Positions 12,701 to 24,519 of a stretch of DNA of 64,000 nucleotides are shown one piece after another (position 1 is the stretch's first letter; every line of letters begins with the position of its first letter). Below the pieces are notes generated by a model. The model saw only the letters and a program-made list of their open reading frames with translations. It was not told the origin of the DNA and made no database searches. A program made the position numbers and the translations under genes. The DNA is from Mangifera indica (taxonomy: Eukaryota; Streptophyta; Magnoliopsida; Sapindales; Anacardiaceae). The stretch covers positions 1,860,001-1,924,000 of the forward strand of contig NC_058156.1 in assembly GCF_011075055.1 (NCBI RefSeq), written 5' to 3'.

Positions 12701-14350
12701 TTCGTATTATAGAACTGAAGAACATTATTGTGTTTATTCACTCGCAGGTCTCCGCTTGCAAAGCTGAATTTTCCCAAGACTGTAATTGGGAAATGGGTAT
12801 CTCCTCAAGTTGCATCTTTTTCTTCCAGAGGACCCAGTTCAATATCCCCAGCCATATTGAAGGTATAGCCAACAAGCTGAAATTTTTTTGTTCTCGTCTT
12901 TTGTTTTTTTTATATGTATACTGAGTTCATTGCCTTCTTTTCAATGTCTGTTTGAGAGTGTAGCCTGATGTAGCTGCACCAGGTGTGGATATCTTAGCTG
13001 CATTTACACCATTCGGCAGAAAGCACTTGAATTCTTATGCACTGCTATCAGGCACTTCAATGGCTTGTCCCCATGTAGCAGCGATAGCAGCTCTCATCAA
13101 ATCTGTACATAAAGATTGGTCTCCTGCAGCCATAAGATCAGCTCTAGTTACTACTGGTGATTTTAACTCAAACCCTTTTATTTTTTATAATAAGCATCCG
13201 AGATTATAATATTAATGATATGACACCCTCAGACAAATTTTATATCAATAAAACACGGGGAGATAAATTGAGTTTATATGTAATGTTGAACTTAAAAATA
13301 AAATAAAGACAATTAAGATTGAATAAAATTAAAATATAGGAAAGTTGATAAAGAGATAATGAAACATAAAGTGGGTCATATAAAATTTTAAGGGTTATAT
13401 TTGAAAAATTTTCGAAGTCCAGAGAAGTCAACTAAAAATTTAAGAGATCTACATGAAAAATTTTCAAGTCATGAGGGGTCTGTCTCTGTTTGTATGTTCA
13501 TTGCTCTTATGTTTTGCCAATGTGGGTTGTGAAATTTCACATTGATACTATTTGTAACATTTTTTATCTAATAGACCAACCTATTGTCAAGATTCACTTT
13601 AATGGTTTTGGATTTTACAATTCAAAATACATTTGGACAGTTTAAGAAGTTTACAAAATATTTAACCAATCATATGTTAGCATCCCGAAGTAATGTAAAA
13701 CACATACATATGTCTAACATTTTTTCAGTACTTTGTTGATATGAGATTTTCTTAACGGTGTCACAAATGATGAAACTGCAGCTTCCCAAACTGGAACTGA
13801 TGGAATGAACATATTCGAGGAGGGTTTTACTCGCAAAGCGGCAGATCCATTTGACATGGGAGGAGGGCATGTCAATCCTAACAGGGCAATGCAACCTGGG
13901 CTTGTTTATGATATTTCTACAGAAGACTATATTCAGTTCCTTTGCTCCATGGGGCACACAAATGCATCCATTAGTGCTTTAACCAAGACCAAAATCAGTT
14001 GCTCTAAAAGCAGCCATCTTGAGCTGAACCTCAACCTCCCATCTATCACCATCCCAAATCTCAGACAGTCAGTGACAGTGACTAGAAAGGTGACAAATGT
14101 GGGACACATTAACTCAGTCTATAGAGCTGTAGAGGAAGCTCCATACGGCATAAAAATGAGAGTTGAGCCTCAAGTTTTAAGTTTTAACATGACCAGGAAA
14201 GTTATCTCCTTCAAAGCTACATTCTCCACAACAGAGAAATTGCTTGCAGATTACAGATTTGGCAGCCTCACATGGACTGATGGTGAGCATTTTGTTAGAA
14301 GTCCTATAGCTATACGGACTGTCAAACATGAATGGTATTCCTATGAATAA
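9711..14350 (+). CDS. Subtilisin-like serine protease, SBT3-like, nine exons
   Basis: A secreted plant subtilase (family S8A) that would act in the cell wall after propeptide removal. Exons: 9711-9833, 9937-10028, 10106-10203, 10283-10438, 10505-11169, 11828-12162, 12748-12862, 12964-13156 and 13782-14350. All borders are GT..AG, and the lengths sum to 2346 nt, giving 781 residues with every phase consistent. Residues 1-41 include a hydrophobic signal peptide ([11 protein letters not shown]). An I9 propeptide follows, with VYIVYMGEN and [12 protein letters not shown]. The catalytic residues are all present: D155 in GVIDSGVWPES, H231 in [11 protein letters not shown], oxyanion N338 in CSAGNDGP and S560 in [12 protein letters not shown]-domain insert (about 370-490) and an Fn3-like C-terminus (VTRKVTNVG) complete the usual order. 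The length is normal for the family. An alternative start is the Met at 9720. Several introns hold MITE-like DNA but no exon is broken. The subgroup call (SBT3) is from motif resemblance only. Confidence 0.88.
11225..11770. mobile_element. Possible hAT-like MITE in subtilase intron 5
   Basis: The right part (ggggaagaggttcatccccggcc then ttgccatctctac) has the 'GGGATGGCAA...GGGG' style end common in plant hAT-type MITEs, and the left part has ccctaaaggggagatgattt. Borders and duplications cannot be set. Confidence 0.25.
12180..12712. mobile_element. MITE-like element in subtilase intron 6
   Basis: The left end ggctggatatgatccgaacc and right end gcttggcccgattcgtatta are imperfect inverted repeats. 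The interior alternates 'gaatttgaac/ttcaaat' words that pair across the element. A second copy lies at 21166-21702 with the ends ggtggatatagacc and ggatcatatcaagg. The element sits wholly inside an intron and leaves the splice sites intact. Confidence 0.5.
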
Positions 14351-15796
14351 TATTACTGAAAATCCATTAATCAAATGTTTCTTTTTTAAGATGAGTAATT
14401 ATGCTTTTCTTAGCATCTTGCACATGTATATACAACTGCTTGTGGAAGATTATACATCCAAAAGTCAATAATTTGAAGAATCAATGAACTTTTGTGACAC
14501 CTTTAAACAAATCCCATATTTGGAAAACATGATAGATATTGGGTTTATGTGCGCATAACACATCGGTCAGAGATGCTAAGCTAAACTGATTGAATAGTCT
14601 GTGAACTCAAACTGTCAAGACAATGTATACAAAGTGAATAATGTCCACATATGTAGATTGAGTAACTTGCCATATTCTATAACTGGGACTGGAAATGGTG
14701 ATGGAGATTGGCATCTTTATGAGTTGAAGAGAAGAAAAAGAAACCAGAAGCTAAATTAATCAACTGATAAAGAGAGAGAAAAGGGGAGATGGCAAATATA
14801 AATAAATATGATTAACCCAAAAACCAAAAACTGTTTATACTAGAATTGTTCAAAAGACATAACGATTAATAAGAAATCTTCCTTCCTCAACTTCTAAGAG
14901 CAATACTATGTGTACACTCTTTTGGTATAAAGATGATGTATCATGATGTGATTGAATGTTATTCTATTTTTAGTTCAAAATCATCTAATCACATAATGAC
15001 ATATTATCTATGTACCAAAATCATGTACTAAAAGTGTTACGCATAGTTTTATTGTTTTCATTTTTTATTCGAACACAGTGCAAGGTATAGCATTCGTTTG
15101 CTTTACCTCTGCCTTTGTTTTCAGGATAAGAGCTTCACTTTCATTCTCAAGAGCCCTCCTGCTTCTGTTTTGCTCCTCAAGGCTGCCGGTATGCATCTAT
15201 TCTCTGGTGGACCCAAAAAAGTAACCATTTGATAGCAGCAGTACAGCCATTATTTGTAACTTTAAATTTGTTAAAAGTCAGAATTATTGTATAGTTTTGA
15301 CTATAATTTTGGGTCCAGTATCTCACTTTTTGGTTAGATTTACCAACATTAATATTGGTTTTGTGCCAAGTTATACAAGTTTCATTTTGGTAGTTGTAGG
15401 GGCTGAACGATCAGCTAAAGTAGGTGAAACTGGGTTTAGGAAGGTTAAGAGTTTAAACTTGAAATGTTATTGGAGGGATTTAAACTCTTACTTTTTTACT
15501 TGTAATCCCTTGCTTTTTTCACTCAAACTACCTTTGTCGTAGTTGCTGGAGAATTCATATTACTTGCCGAGGTAAGTAGAGAAATAAGATTCAAACATAT
15601 AAGAGAAACACAATGATGACTTAAAGTTGAAGAATTGGTGGTTCTGGTTCTTGGACAAGATCATTGTTTCCATTGAAATGAACCGAATCCTTTCTCCAGG
15701 AATCATGATTTCAAATAGTGAAAATAGATTCCTTCTGTCATTGTCTTTCTGAATATGAACTAAACTCATTGCAGAACTAGTGTATAGTATTTTTAG
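14351..15796. other. Intergenic after subtilase
   Basis: Holds the subtilase 3'UTR near its left edge. Beyond that nothing is recognised. A short open frame at 15297-15542 has no supporting feature. Confidence 0.3.
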
Positions 15797-15805
15797 CCCA
15801 ATTAT

Positions 15806-16162
15806 GGGAATATTAATTAAAATAGCCACCCTTTTTGTTTTTTATACGTATATAGCTACCTTTTTTTTCCAATTACACAAATATAGTCACTTTTTAGTTT
15901 TATTTTGCCTTTGAAAGGAGAAGATTTTAGGATTTGTGGTTGACTGGATTGGTTGGCTGGTTGGCCATGGTCGGATAGGTTGGCCAACCAACTAAGTGTG
16001 CCATTTTATGTCTTGATTGGATGAGTTTATATCTTGGCTAGGTGAGTAGAAAGCCTAAAGGTATTTTAGATATTGTATGTTTTGGGTTATTATGTATAAT
16101 AGGAAAAAAAATGACTATATATGAATGCAAGGGAAAAAATGAGGCTATTTTAATTAGTATCT
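15806..16162. mobile_element. MITE with 9-bp target duplication CCCAATTAT
   Basis: The ends are inverted repeats around ATTAATTAAAATAGCCACC on the left and GGCTATTTTAATTAGTAT on the right. The 9-bp repeat CCCAATTAT flanks it at 15797-15805 and 16163-16171. The interior is distinctive (ggttggctggttggccatgg near 15950). An inverted relative lies at 62045-62404. Length is 357 bp with no coding capacity. A 9-bp duplication fits a Mutator-type mechanism, although the ends differ from the larger family in this window. Confidence 0.65.
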
Positions 16163-16182
16163 CCCAATTATGAGCATGTCAC

Positions 16183-16400
16183 GTCCAAGAGATAGTTTGA
16201 GTGATAAAAGAGGAGATTCTATATATAAAAAAACATGGGTTCAAGTCTCTCTGGTGGCATTTCAAGATCAAACTTTTGATTTATTCAGTTTAGTAGTTGT
16301 GCGGTCAGTCATAAGACTTGGGCTTGTCTTGCTCGGTGTGATTGGTTCTACCTTGAAGGATCCATCCAACTCAGATGAGGTTCCTCGTTATCAAAAAAAA
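16183..16400 (+). mobile_element. tRNA-derived SINE with 16-bp target duplication
   Basis: It has an A-box-like tagtttgagtgataaaag, a B-box-like gggttcaagtctc about 45 bases later, and a 3' end ggttcctcgttatc followed by an A-run. Direct repeats flank it: ATTATGAGCATGTCAC at 16167-16182 and ATTATGAGCATGCCAC at 16401-16416 (15 of 16 match). These are the marks of a LINE-mobilised SINE. It landed at the edge of the MITE to its left, overlapping that element's target duplication. The open frame running through it (16170-16511) is not a gene. Confidence 0.75.
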
Positions 16401-16416
16401 ATTATGAGCATGCCAC

Positions 16417-17111
16417 ATTCTAGAAATATCTGTGATATTAAGCTTTTAATAACTTGCTTTTGTAGTTGTGATTGTCAACGAGAAAAAGCATATCTTGCCC
16501 ATGCCAAATGAGTTTGACCCTCTCTAACATCCTTGGTCTCATAAGTTAGTCTATTATCAAGATATTGCCCATTTTGAATATACAATCTATTGTGGTTTTG
16601 TTTTTAGACTTTACAATCTAAAACCTCACATCATGATGAACTGTATTTTTAAAGTGAATAATATCTTGATACTGAAAACTTCTAGATATGAATTGCACCA
16701 TTGTTCAATCAACCATGAGAAATATATTAGTAACTATTTCTAATATGGGTATTGATGTTGATCCTCCTATTCTTGAACCCAAAAATAAAGTAATCCCATA
16801 ATTTGATTAGTTCTGTTGTAGCTCTATGGTAGCAATTATCACATGAAATCCATCAAAATATATTTAGTATTCTAAACATCCTTTTTTTTTCTTTGGACCT
16901 TTTGAGTTGTAATTTGGTTTCTTAAAGATAAATGAAGGTTGCAGCTGCATTGAGAAATTATAGCACAGTGGTTATGTTTCTAATAATGATGTAACCACGT
17001 AGGTAATCGGATGTCTCATTAAAGAAAATACAATTATATGATAATATATCATTTAAGTATTGTTAAAACTGGGTGAACATAGTTTTATTATAATATTATT
17101 ATCAAATATTA
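16417..17111. other. Intergenic, AT-rich
   Basis: No gene, RNA or repeat boundary can be supported in this stretch. Confidence 0.3.
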
Positions 17112-18991
17112 GGCCAAAGGACTTTTCCCACCCAAAGTTTGTTTCATTTCCAAAGTGATACTGAAGCATCTACGGGCCCTTCTCCATTTTTGGGCTCTAC
17201 ATCTTCCTTAAGTCACCATGCCACCTAAGAAGCTAAGATGAATGAATTTCCAGCAATACACAGGCCTAAGGAAATAATCCTCTTTAATTTTGGTCTAAAT
17301 TCACCTTTATGTATAGCCTCCTTAAGTAGACTCAGGACCATCCACTTCTATAGTTTGCTTTAATTGTCTAAAAGTGTAACATTTGAAGTCCATTATAGGC
17401 CCAAAAGTCCAAGACTCCTTTTTAAAACGCAAAGAGCTCAAAGTGTGCCTTTAGTTAGATTTAAATTAGAAGATAAGATGATTAACTTAGTTAGAAAATA
17501 AGTTTCCTTTATTTAAGGAAAAAAAGTGTCCTATTTTGTCTTATATTCATTAATTAAGGAATGAGGTGTGTCATGTAAAGGTGGCTTAGCTTAATTTAAG
17601 GAGTTTTGGTGAAATTTAATTGATTTTTGCCTTGGAAGTCTACTTTGCCGCCAACCCTCTCATTATATAAAGGGTGGCCTCACACCATGTATTTCTTTTA
17701 GTCATTATTGGAAATTTTATAAACTTTGTTAAGAAGCTTTAAAGCTTTTACTTATTTTTCTTTTATCCAATCATTCTTGGTAAAAGATTGGTGGTGGAAA
17801 ACCTAAGGTTGGTGGAATCATTCCTTTATGCCTTGGGTATATTTTATGTTTCCTTAAAAATCTAAATTAAAGTATGTATGTATGTTATTTTTGCTTATGA
17901 CAGAGAATTGCACTAAAATTATGTTTTTTGCCACTAACTTTGATCAACATTTTGACTGTTTTATGAGGGCTACCCTAGCTTGAAAGAAAGCTCTTTGTGT
18001 TGTGTTTGTATTGGTGTGACTTTGGTTTGATTTGGAGATCATTTTGGCTACCCATTTAAATGAACAAAAAAACTGCACATACTAAATAAATAGTGAAAAC
18101 AATTTTCTTGGTTTTGATTGATTGTTGCATATTTTGATGAATATGCACTGAATACCCATTAAGTATTGAAAATCTAAATACCAATTCATGAATTATTAAA
18201 ATTAGCAAATACAGTTAATTTTCAGGGATAAAATCGTTATTCAATCAATAATATATTAAAAATGATAAAACATCATCCATTTCCCCCCAAGTTTAGAAAA
18301 CTGACAATTTTTATTTTGAAAAGTTATATTTTCCCCTCTGGGGTTTCAATATTTTCCTTCCTTCTCTGGTGACTGAACTCCAACCGAAACCCCTTCATCC
18401 CATTCTTCTCTCTTTGTTGTCAACAACAAAGAAACATTGGCACATGACATGAAGCCGATAAAGTGAAGAAGCTAAAACGTCGAATCGAAGTTCACCTTCA
18501 TCTTCACTAAATCGGCTCTAAATGACAAGAAATCAAAGGTGCTTCTGTTGATTTGACTTTGGATGAGAGAAAGAAGGTGAGATTTCACTGAATAGGCATT
18601 TGTCATCCAAATGTTTCAATTTGTCGTGGACTTTGCATCATGCACTGAGGTTTCTTGGTTGTCGACCTTCATCGTTAGCAACAGAGAGAGAAGAATGGGA
18701 TGAAGACGATCTTGGTCGAAGTCTGGGCATTAAAGTAGGAAGGAAAAGATTGAAACTTTAAAGGGGGAAATATAACTTTTCAAAGTTTAATCCTAGAGAA
18801 AATTATTAGTTTTCTAAACCTAAGGGGAATTGGATAAATAATATATTGCTAATTAAATAACGATTTTACCGTTAAAACTTCAGTGTTTATGTTTATTTTA
18901 ATAGTTTATAGGTAGATATTTAAGTTTTTAATACTTAATAGATATAAATGAGGTTTGTAACAAACTTTGGGTGAGAACAAGTCATTTAGCC
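17112..18991. mobile_element. Mutator-like MITE (copy C) carrying a nested insertion
   Basis: The left end is GGCCAAAGGACTTTTCCCAC and the right end is its inverse (gggtgagaacaagtcatttagcc). Flanking 9-bp repeats are caaatatta (17103-17111) and caaacatta (18992-19000), 8 of 9 identical. The element is longer than its relatives because about 980 bp (17166-18146) was inserted in its left arm. Removing that insert leaves a typical 0.9-kb family member with mirrored arms and a CT-rich centre. Confidence 0.75.
17166..18146 (+). mobile_element. Nested insertion in MITE copy C, possibly a solo LTR
   Basis: The 6-bp word ACTGAA flanks it at 17160-17165 and 18147-18152, and the host MITE reads through if the insert is removed. 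It contains a TATA-like 'cattatataaaggg' near 17662, followed by a transcript-leader-like stretch. No open frame is present. The true ends are uncertain: a TG..CA reading is also possible but then flanks do not match. A solo LTR or a non-autonomous element both fit. Confidence 0.45.
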
Positions 18992-19000
18992 CAAACATTA

Positions 19001-19453
19001 TGAGAAAAGACATAACCAAACAGAGAAGAGTGAGTGGGAATTATTGTCAGTAAAAAGTGTATACAAAAAAAAAGAACCTTATCATCTTATCACAAAGCAA
19101 GCATTCTTTCTACGTGGAATGAAGCCCTAGGTGTCACTCTCAAGATACAGGACAAACATCTTTTGTCGATATGTCATTATTTCCCGAGAAGATAGCAGGC
19201 ATGCGCACAGCCCTTGGAAAGCAACAAATGAGATGGACTATTCCAGATATGGCCCTTCAATTAATTTTGACTGAATTTGAACATGTGGCCTCTCAATGGT
19301 AGTTCAAGTGACAGGCGTCCAAATAAGAGAGCATGAATTAGAAGCTCATTAACAACCTATAAATATTAAACTCCGATTATAGAGATGTCAATTCATTCTG
19401 GAAAGGATGATCTAATTCAAATAAAATTTTTTATCAATATTAAAAAAAGAAAA
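19001..19453. other. Intergenic, nothing recognised
   Basis: Short spacer between two MITEs without a gene or repeat that can be named. Confidence 0.3.
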
Positions 19454-20366
19454 GACCAAAAGTCTTATTCTTATCCAAGGTTTACGCTATTATCAAATTC
19501 ACATAGGTTAAGTTTCGAAAACTCAAATATTTATTTGTCAACTATTAAAGTTAGAAAAATTTGTTAATATTACAAGTATAATTGTCATTTAACCAGTAAT
19601 ATTAAAAAATTACTAATTTTATTTTTTCACATAGTTTTAAAAACAAATAATTTTTCTCAATTTAATTTTAAAAATATATATTTTCCCTGGGGTTTTATTT
19701 TTTTTCTTCATTCTTTAGCAACTAGACTTCAGCCAAGACTATCTTCAGCTCATCTTCTTTCTTTACTGTAGACAACGAAGGTCAAAGACAAACGAATGCA
19801 TCTTTTCCAGCAAGAATGAAACTTAGGTTTGGGGTGACAATGAACGTGTCTCTCACTCTATTGGTGCTCTTTGTCTTCGTTTCTGGATGCCCAAATTGGC
19901 CAAAAAATTGATCTCCGCTCTTTGTATTCATTTTTGGATGCTCAAATTGGTCAACAACTCTATCTTAGACGACGCTTTGGTTTCACCCCAAACCCAAGTT
20001 TTGTTGTTCATAAAAAACATTTTATCTATCTTTAGCTTTTGTCGTTTGTGATAGAGAAAAAAGATGGGTTGAAGACGGCCTCGATTAGAATTCAGTTGTC
20101 AAAGAAAAAAGAAAAAAATGAAAATTTTAGGGGGAAAAGGTAAATTTTCAAAACTAAACTAAGGAAAATTGTTAATTTTAAAATAGGGTAAGAAAATGAG
20201 ATAAAATTTTATTTTTTAATATTACTGATTAAATGATAATTATATCTCTGATACTAACAAATTTTTCTAACTTTCATAGTTGATAAGTAAGTATTTAAGT
20301 TTTCAAAATTTAATAAATGAAAGTTTGGCAGTATACTAAACCTCGGTTGGGAATAAGTCTTTGGCC
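19454..20366. mobile_element. Mutator-like MITE (copy D)
   Basis: The left end GACCAAAAGTCTTATTC and right end ggttgggaataagtctttggcc are inverted repeats of the family type, and the arms mirror each other around a CT-rich centre (about 19700-20100). Flanks are A-rich, so no target duplication can be proved. Confidence 0.6.
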
Positions 20367-21165
20367 TAAAAAATCAAAAAATTTAAACACCCGCAATTAG
20401 GGATTGAAAAAACCAACTTTCTATATTGATTTCAATCCCAAAAAAAGGAAAAAAGAAAATTGAATTTGAACAAAAAAACCACAGTAACCTGCAATTAGGG
20501 GTTGAATTCCGGGTCTTTAATGTCATTCTATTAATGCATGTACTTACCCTGAAAATCAAATGCCAAAAAACCAACTTTGCATTTCCATTTCTTCTCCTCC
20601 ATTTTTGTAATATAAAAAGAGAATTGGTTTCCATATCAAAACCAAATTTCTTTATATATCAAAATGCCAAGAGAGAATATCATTTTTCCACCCGGGATTT
20701 GACCCAAGAACTTTTTATATTAATTGATAATATAAATATCACTTTTTTACCAAAAATCAAAGTCAAAAAGTAAAAATAACATTATATCGTTACTATCTCA
20801 TTTATCGAAAAATTAGCAAAAATTAGAAAAACTCTTGAATTGTCTAAATTGTATAATAACCCTTTTATTTCTCTTTCCTTTACCCTCATCACCTTTTTCC
20901 TTTGCTCCGGATCCTCACTCACCACCTCTCTTTCGCCAACAACCCACCCCACACAAGATCGTGTCCACACTTTGTTGGTGAGTTAATCTACTACTTCTTC
21001 AATCTCATCATCAACTTTGAGAAACGGTAAGTTTATAAAACTGGATGATATAAATTGTTAACTAGATCTAATTGTGTCAACAAGTTGATCTCATGGTTTA
21101 CAAAGAGTCGATCAACACCAACAGGTTTTAAACAATTATGGGATGGTGAGGGGTTGTGGTTAGGG
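20367..21165. other. Intergenic; AT-rich with a pyrimidine-rich patch
   Basis: The left part is AT-rich. A C/T-rich patch at about 20865-20960 looks like a leader sequence but no gene follows it. Nothing else is supported. Confidence 0.3.
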
Positions 21166-21702
21166 GTGGATATAGACCGGGCTGAGTCTGAACACCCTTG
21201 CCTCGAGTTCAACTCAAATAGAAAATAATCCAACTCAAGTTTAACTCAAGTTTGTCAAGTCAAAATTAAGTTTGGTTCGAATGAAAAATAGTTTAGATCG
21301 GTTAAATTCGAGTTTGACTAGATTTCGTAGCTTGAATCAATTGTTTAAATTTGTAGCTTGGTTCGGCTCAAATGGATGACTTAGATTCATGACTCAAGTT
21401 CGTAGTTCATTGATAAAATGATGTTGTCTTTTCCAAATAATATTCAAAATTTTTGATTCAAATTGAATCAAGCCACAATTTTGAACTACCAATTTGAATT
21501 ATAAATTTGATCCAAATCGAGTTATAAATTTGACCTACTAATTTAAGTCATAAATTTGAGCCAGAGTCAAGCTGAACCAAGCCGAACACCTTCTAACTTG
21601 AGTTCTATTCTATTTAAAAAACGAGTGAAATTTTTTTATTTGAGTTCAATTCAAATTTGAATCAAATAAATTTGAGTTGAATCGATTTGGATCATATCAA
21701 GG
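21166..21702. mobile_element. Second copy of the intron-6 MITE
   Basis: The left end ggtggatatagaccgggc and right end gatttggatcatatcaaggc are imperfect inverted repeats, related to those at 12180-12712. The interior has the same 'ttcgagtttgactag / aaatttgagcc' vocabulary. It is non-coding. Confidence 0.5.
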
Positions 21703-21959
21703 CTTAGTTGTGATGGTGGCAATAAACACAGTTGCAACCAAGGTTTTAAAAAATTGCAGGGATTAACTGAAATTTTTTAAACTTTTTAAGGGGTTGAAAT
21801 TCATATTCAAAATGAGGTTTATTATTTAATTTTTTTTTTCAAAATTTAAATAAAATTTGATTTTAAATACGAAAATGCTACTTATAAGGAAACCTTTAGT
21901 TGGAAAATGCAATTTAGTCAGTGCCAAAATGTAAAGTAACAGAAAGGAGGCGGCCCAGA

Positions 21960-23208
21960 AGGCAACTAAAAGTGGGAAGGCCTTAATTAAGAAGAAACAA
22001 ATTTGATTAATTGAATGGAATGATAGGAGAGAGAGACAGAGAGAGAAGCATTAATAGAAGAAGATTATGTGGCCATGGTTTTGGCCCTTTTGGGTTTTTG
22101 TCCTTCTGTTTGTATTATAAGTTCCCTCACTTCTCATTCATCTGCATATTTCTGCAAATTTTGGGGTACGTAAAGGAACTGGAGCCACCGTCGTTGATTC
22201 TTCATTCATTCAGGGGTACTCTTCTCTTTGCCTGTCTTTTTGTTTTAGTTTTTTCTTAATCTTGACGTAATGTGGTTCGTTGTTTTTTGCTCACTTTTTC
22301 ATATAATCTTCATGAATCTCTGCCTGATATATGATGAATATTCGCGTTAGTCTTCTCTCTCTGTTGATGTGAGGTGGGCATGTACGTTGAGTAGTGGTTG
22401 TTGTATAATGTTTAATGTAATTATGGATTTGTTCTTAAGAGAAAACCAAACAATTTTTTATTCTGTTTCTTTATCCAACCCATGAACCAAAATGTGATTT
22501 ACAATTTTTTTTTCTGTTGTTTTGTTTGTTTTGATGATTTTCAAGCTATTTAAGAGACTTATAAAGAGAGTTTTGGAAGAGAATTTGGAAAGTTTGAAAT
22601 TTATTTTGAATTCTTTTGGGAATGGATATTTTTCTTTGTCTAACGACTAAGGAGGGCTGATAATTGCCAATATATAATTTCTTATGTGAAACTTGTTTGA
22701 AGATGCTAGAAATTTTTCAAGTTTTTGTCAGAGATTCAATATTACTGGGTTTTTGAACTAAAAATTGCTCCAAGAACAGAGGATGTTGAAGGTATTGAAT
22801 GATGCCTTAAAGATGCTTAAAGTCATAGATGCCTAGATGTAAATCCATGCCTGTGTTTATTCTGAAGTATATTTCTGTTTGAATCTGCTTTGCTTTGGTG
22901 ATTTCTTGTTATGATAGTTTATTCATAAACATTATCACTCTAGTTAAGTGCTTGAACTGTATGAGAAGTCATCCATGATATAATGTTATCTTTAAATTAC
23001 ACAACTTTAAATGATTGACACTTTCAAATTATCCTTAAAACTTCTAAAATCAACATATTGTTACATAACTTCTCTGTTTGATGTTAACTTGCTTTATTTT
23101 GAGGAATTTTGCATATTTATCATCTCCGGTGTTTTTCTAAGGATGCTCTCTTTTGCAAAATTATTCTGGATTATCCTTGTTCCTGTTTTTGATGATGTAA
23201 ATTTTCAG
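21960..23208 (+). other. Probable 5'UTR exon and leader intron of MTP1-like gene
   Basis: A GA-rich leader (gagagagagacagagagaga near 22027) and C/T-rich transcript-like sequence lie at about 22000-22215. The coding exon is preceded directly by a polypyrimidine tract and acceptor ttttcag at 23202-23208, immediately before ATG. That implies an intron of roughly 1 kb in the 5'UTR. The donor is probably near 22214 (ggggtactc) but is not certain. Plant MTP1 genes commonly have such a leader intron. Confidence 0.5.
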
Positions 23209-24519
23209 ATGGAAGTGCAAAATTCTGAACATCCTCATATAATTGAGGTATCTGGAGATGTGCCAACTGTCGAACGACGCCTGGCTGGAAGTAAGTTTTG
23301 TGGGACAGCACCGTGTGGATTTTCAGATGCTGAAACCAATTCTAAAGATGCAAAGGAGCGTTCTGTATCCATGCGGAAACTTTTGATAGCAGTTGTGCTT
23401 TGCATCATCTTTATGAGTGTAGAAGTTGTTGGAGGTGTTAAAGCCAACAGTCTTGCTATATTGACTGATGCAGCTCATCTCTTGTCAGATGTTGCAGCAT
23501 TTGCCATTTCCCTGTTCTCACTCTGGGCATCAGGTTGGGAGGCAAATCCACGTCAGTCTTATGGTTTCTTCAGAATTGAGATACTCGGTGCTCTGGTTTC
23601 AATTCAATTGATATGGCTTCTTACTGGGATCCTTGTATACGAAGCTATTGCTAGACTAATTCATGATGCTGGTGAAGTTCAGGGATTTCTTATGTTTGTT
23701 GTTTCTACGTTTGGTTTAGTTGTTAATATAGCCATGGCAATCTTGTTGGGCCACGATCATGGACATGGCCATGGCCATGGTCACAATCACAGCTATGGTC
23801 ATGGGCATGGACATGGACATGGTAATCATGATCATGAAGATGGACATAGTAATCATGATCATGAAGATGGACATAGTAATCATTATCACGGACATGGTGG
23901 AGATGATCATCATATTGAGGATCATGACCATTCATGTGAAGTTCATAAGGAGACACTTGACATTGGACTAGTAGGCACACATCATCGTCATGTTGAATCA
24001 GAGCACACCAAGCCTCTGATCAGCACTGGTAATTCCGAAGATGAGAAGAAACTGAAGGGTGTACCAACACAGAAGAAGCAACGGAACATCAATGTACAGG
24101 GGGCTTACCTTCATGTACTTGGGGATTCCATCCAGAGTATTGGTGTAATGATTGGTGGGGCAATTATATGGTACAAGCCCCACTGGAAGATTGTTGATTT
24201 GATATGCACCCTCATATTCTCAGCAGTTGTGTTGGGCACAACAATCAGAATGCTACAAAACATTCTGGAGGTTCTTATGGAGAGCACGCCTAGAGAGATT
24301 GATGCGACTCGACTTGAGAAGGGGTTGTGTGAGATGGATGAGGTTGTTGCCATCCACGAATTGCACATTTGGGCCATAACAGTTGGGAAGGTGTTGCTGG
24401 CTTGCCATGTCAAAATAAAGCCTGATGCTGATGCTGACATGGTTCTGGACAAGGTTATTGAGTATATTAGGCGAGAATACAATATCAGCCATGTAACTAT
24501 TCAGATAGAGCGTCGGTAG
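23209..24519 (+). CDS. MTP1: MTP1-like vacuolar zinc transporter (cation diffusion facilitator)
   Basis: A zinc/proton antiporter of the plant CDF group 1, expected in the vacuolar membrane, where it detoxifies and stores zinc. It is one coding exon of 436 residues, and Met1 is preceded at once by a splice acceptor. Six membrane segments are visible: TM1 about 58-76, TM2 about 84-107, TM3 about 123-145, TM4 about 158-180, TM5 about 300-320 and TM6 about 327-345. The metal-site motifs are present: D87/H90/D94 in TDAAHLLSD (TM2) and H302/D306 in HVLGDS (TM5). A large His-rich loop (about 182-268, many HGHG and NHDHEDGHS units) lies between TM4 and TM5, as in MTP1. The cytosolic C-terminal domain begins near 350. 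The loop contains a perfect 27-bp duplication at 23824-23877. An in-frame Met further upstream (23011) lies in the intron and is not used. No lesions are seen. Confidence 0.92.
   Translation: MEVQNSEHPHIIEVSGDVPTVERRLAGSKFCGTAPCGFSDAETNSKDAKERSVSMRKLLIAVVLCIIFMSVEVVGGVKANSLAILTDAAHLLSDVAAFAISLFSLWASGWEANPRQSYGFFRIEILGALVSIQLIWLLTGILVYEAIARLIHDAGEVQGFLMFVVSTFGLVVNIAMAILLGHDHGHGHGHGHNHSYGHGHGHGHGNHDHEDGHSNHDHEDGHSNHYHGHGGDDHHIEDHDHSCEVHKETLDIGLVGTHHRHVESEHTKPLISTGNSEDEKKLKGVPTQKKQRNINVQGAYLHVLGDSIQSIGVMIGGAIIWYKPHWKIVDLICTLIFSAVVLGTTIRMLQNILEVLMESTPREIDATRLEKGLCEMDEVVAIHELHIWAITVGKVLLACHVKIKPDADADMVLDKVIEYIRREYNISHVTIQIERR

Noticed and set aside
16170..16511. A 113-codon open frame
   Set aside because: It lies in a tRNA-derived SINE with promoter boxes, A-run and target duplication.
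23011..23208. N-terminal extension of MTP1 from an upstream Met
   Set aside because: A splice acceptor lies directly before the ATG at 23209, and the extension does not resemble MTP1 N-termini.
23716..23980. Met/Ile- or His/Asp-rich frames opposite or shifted in MTP1
   Set aside because: They are shadows of the His-rich loop codons of the real gene.
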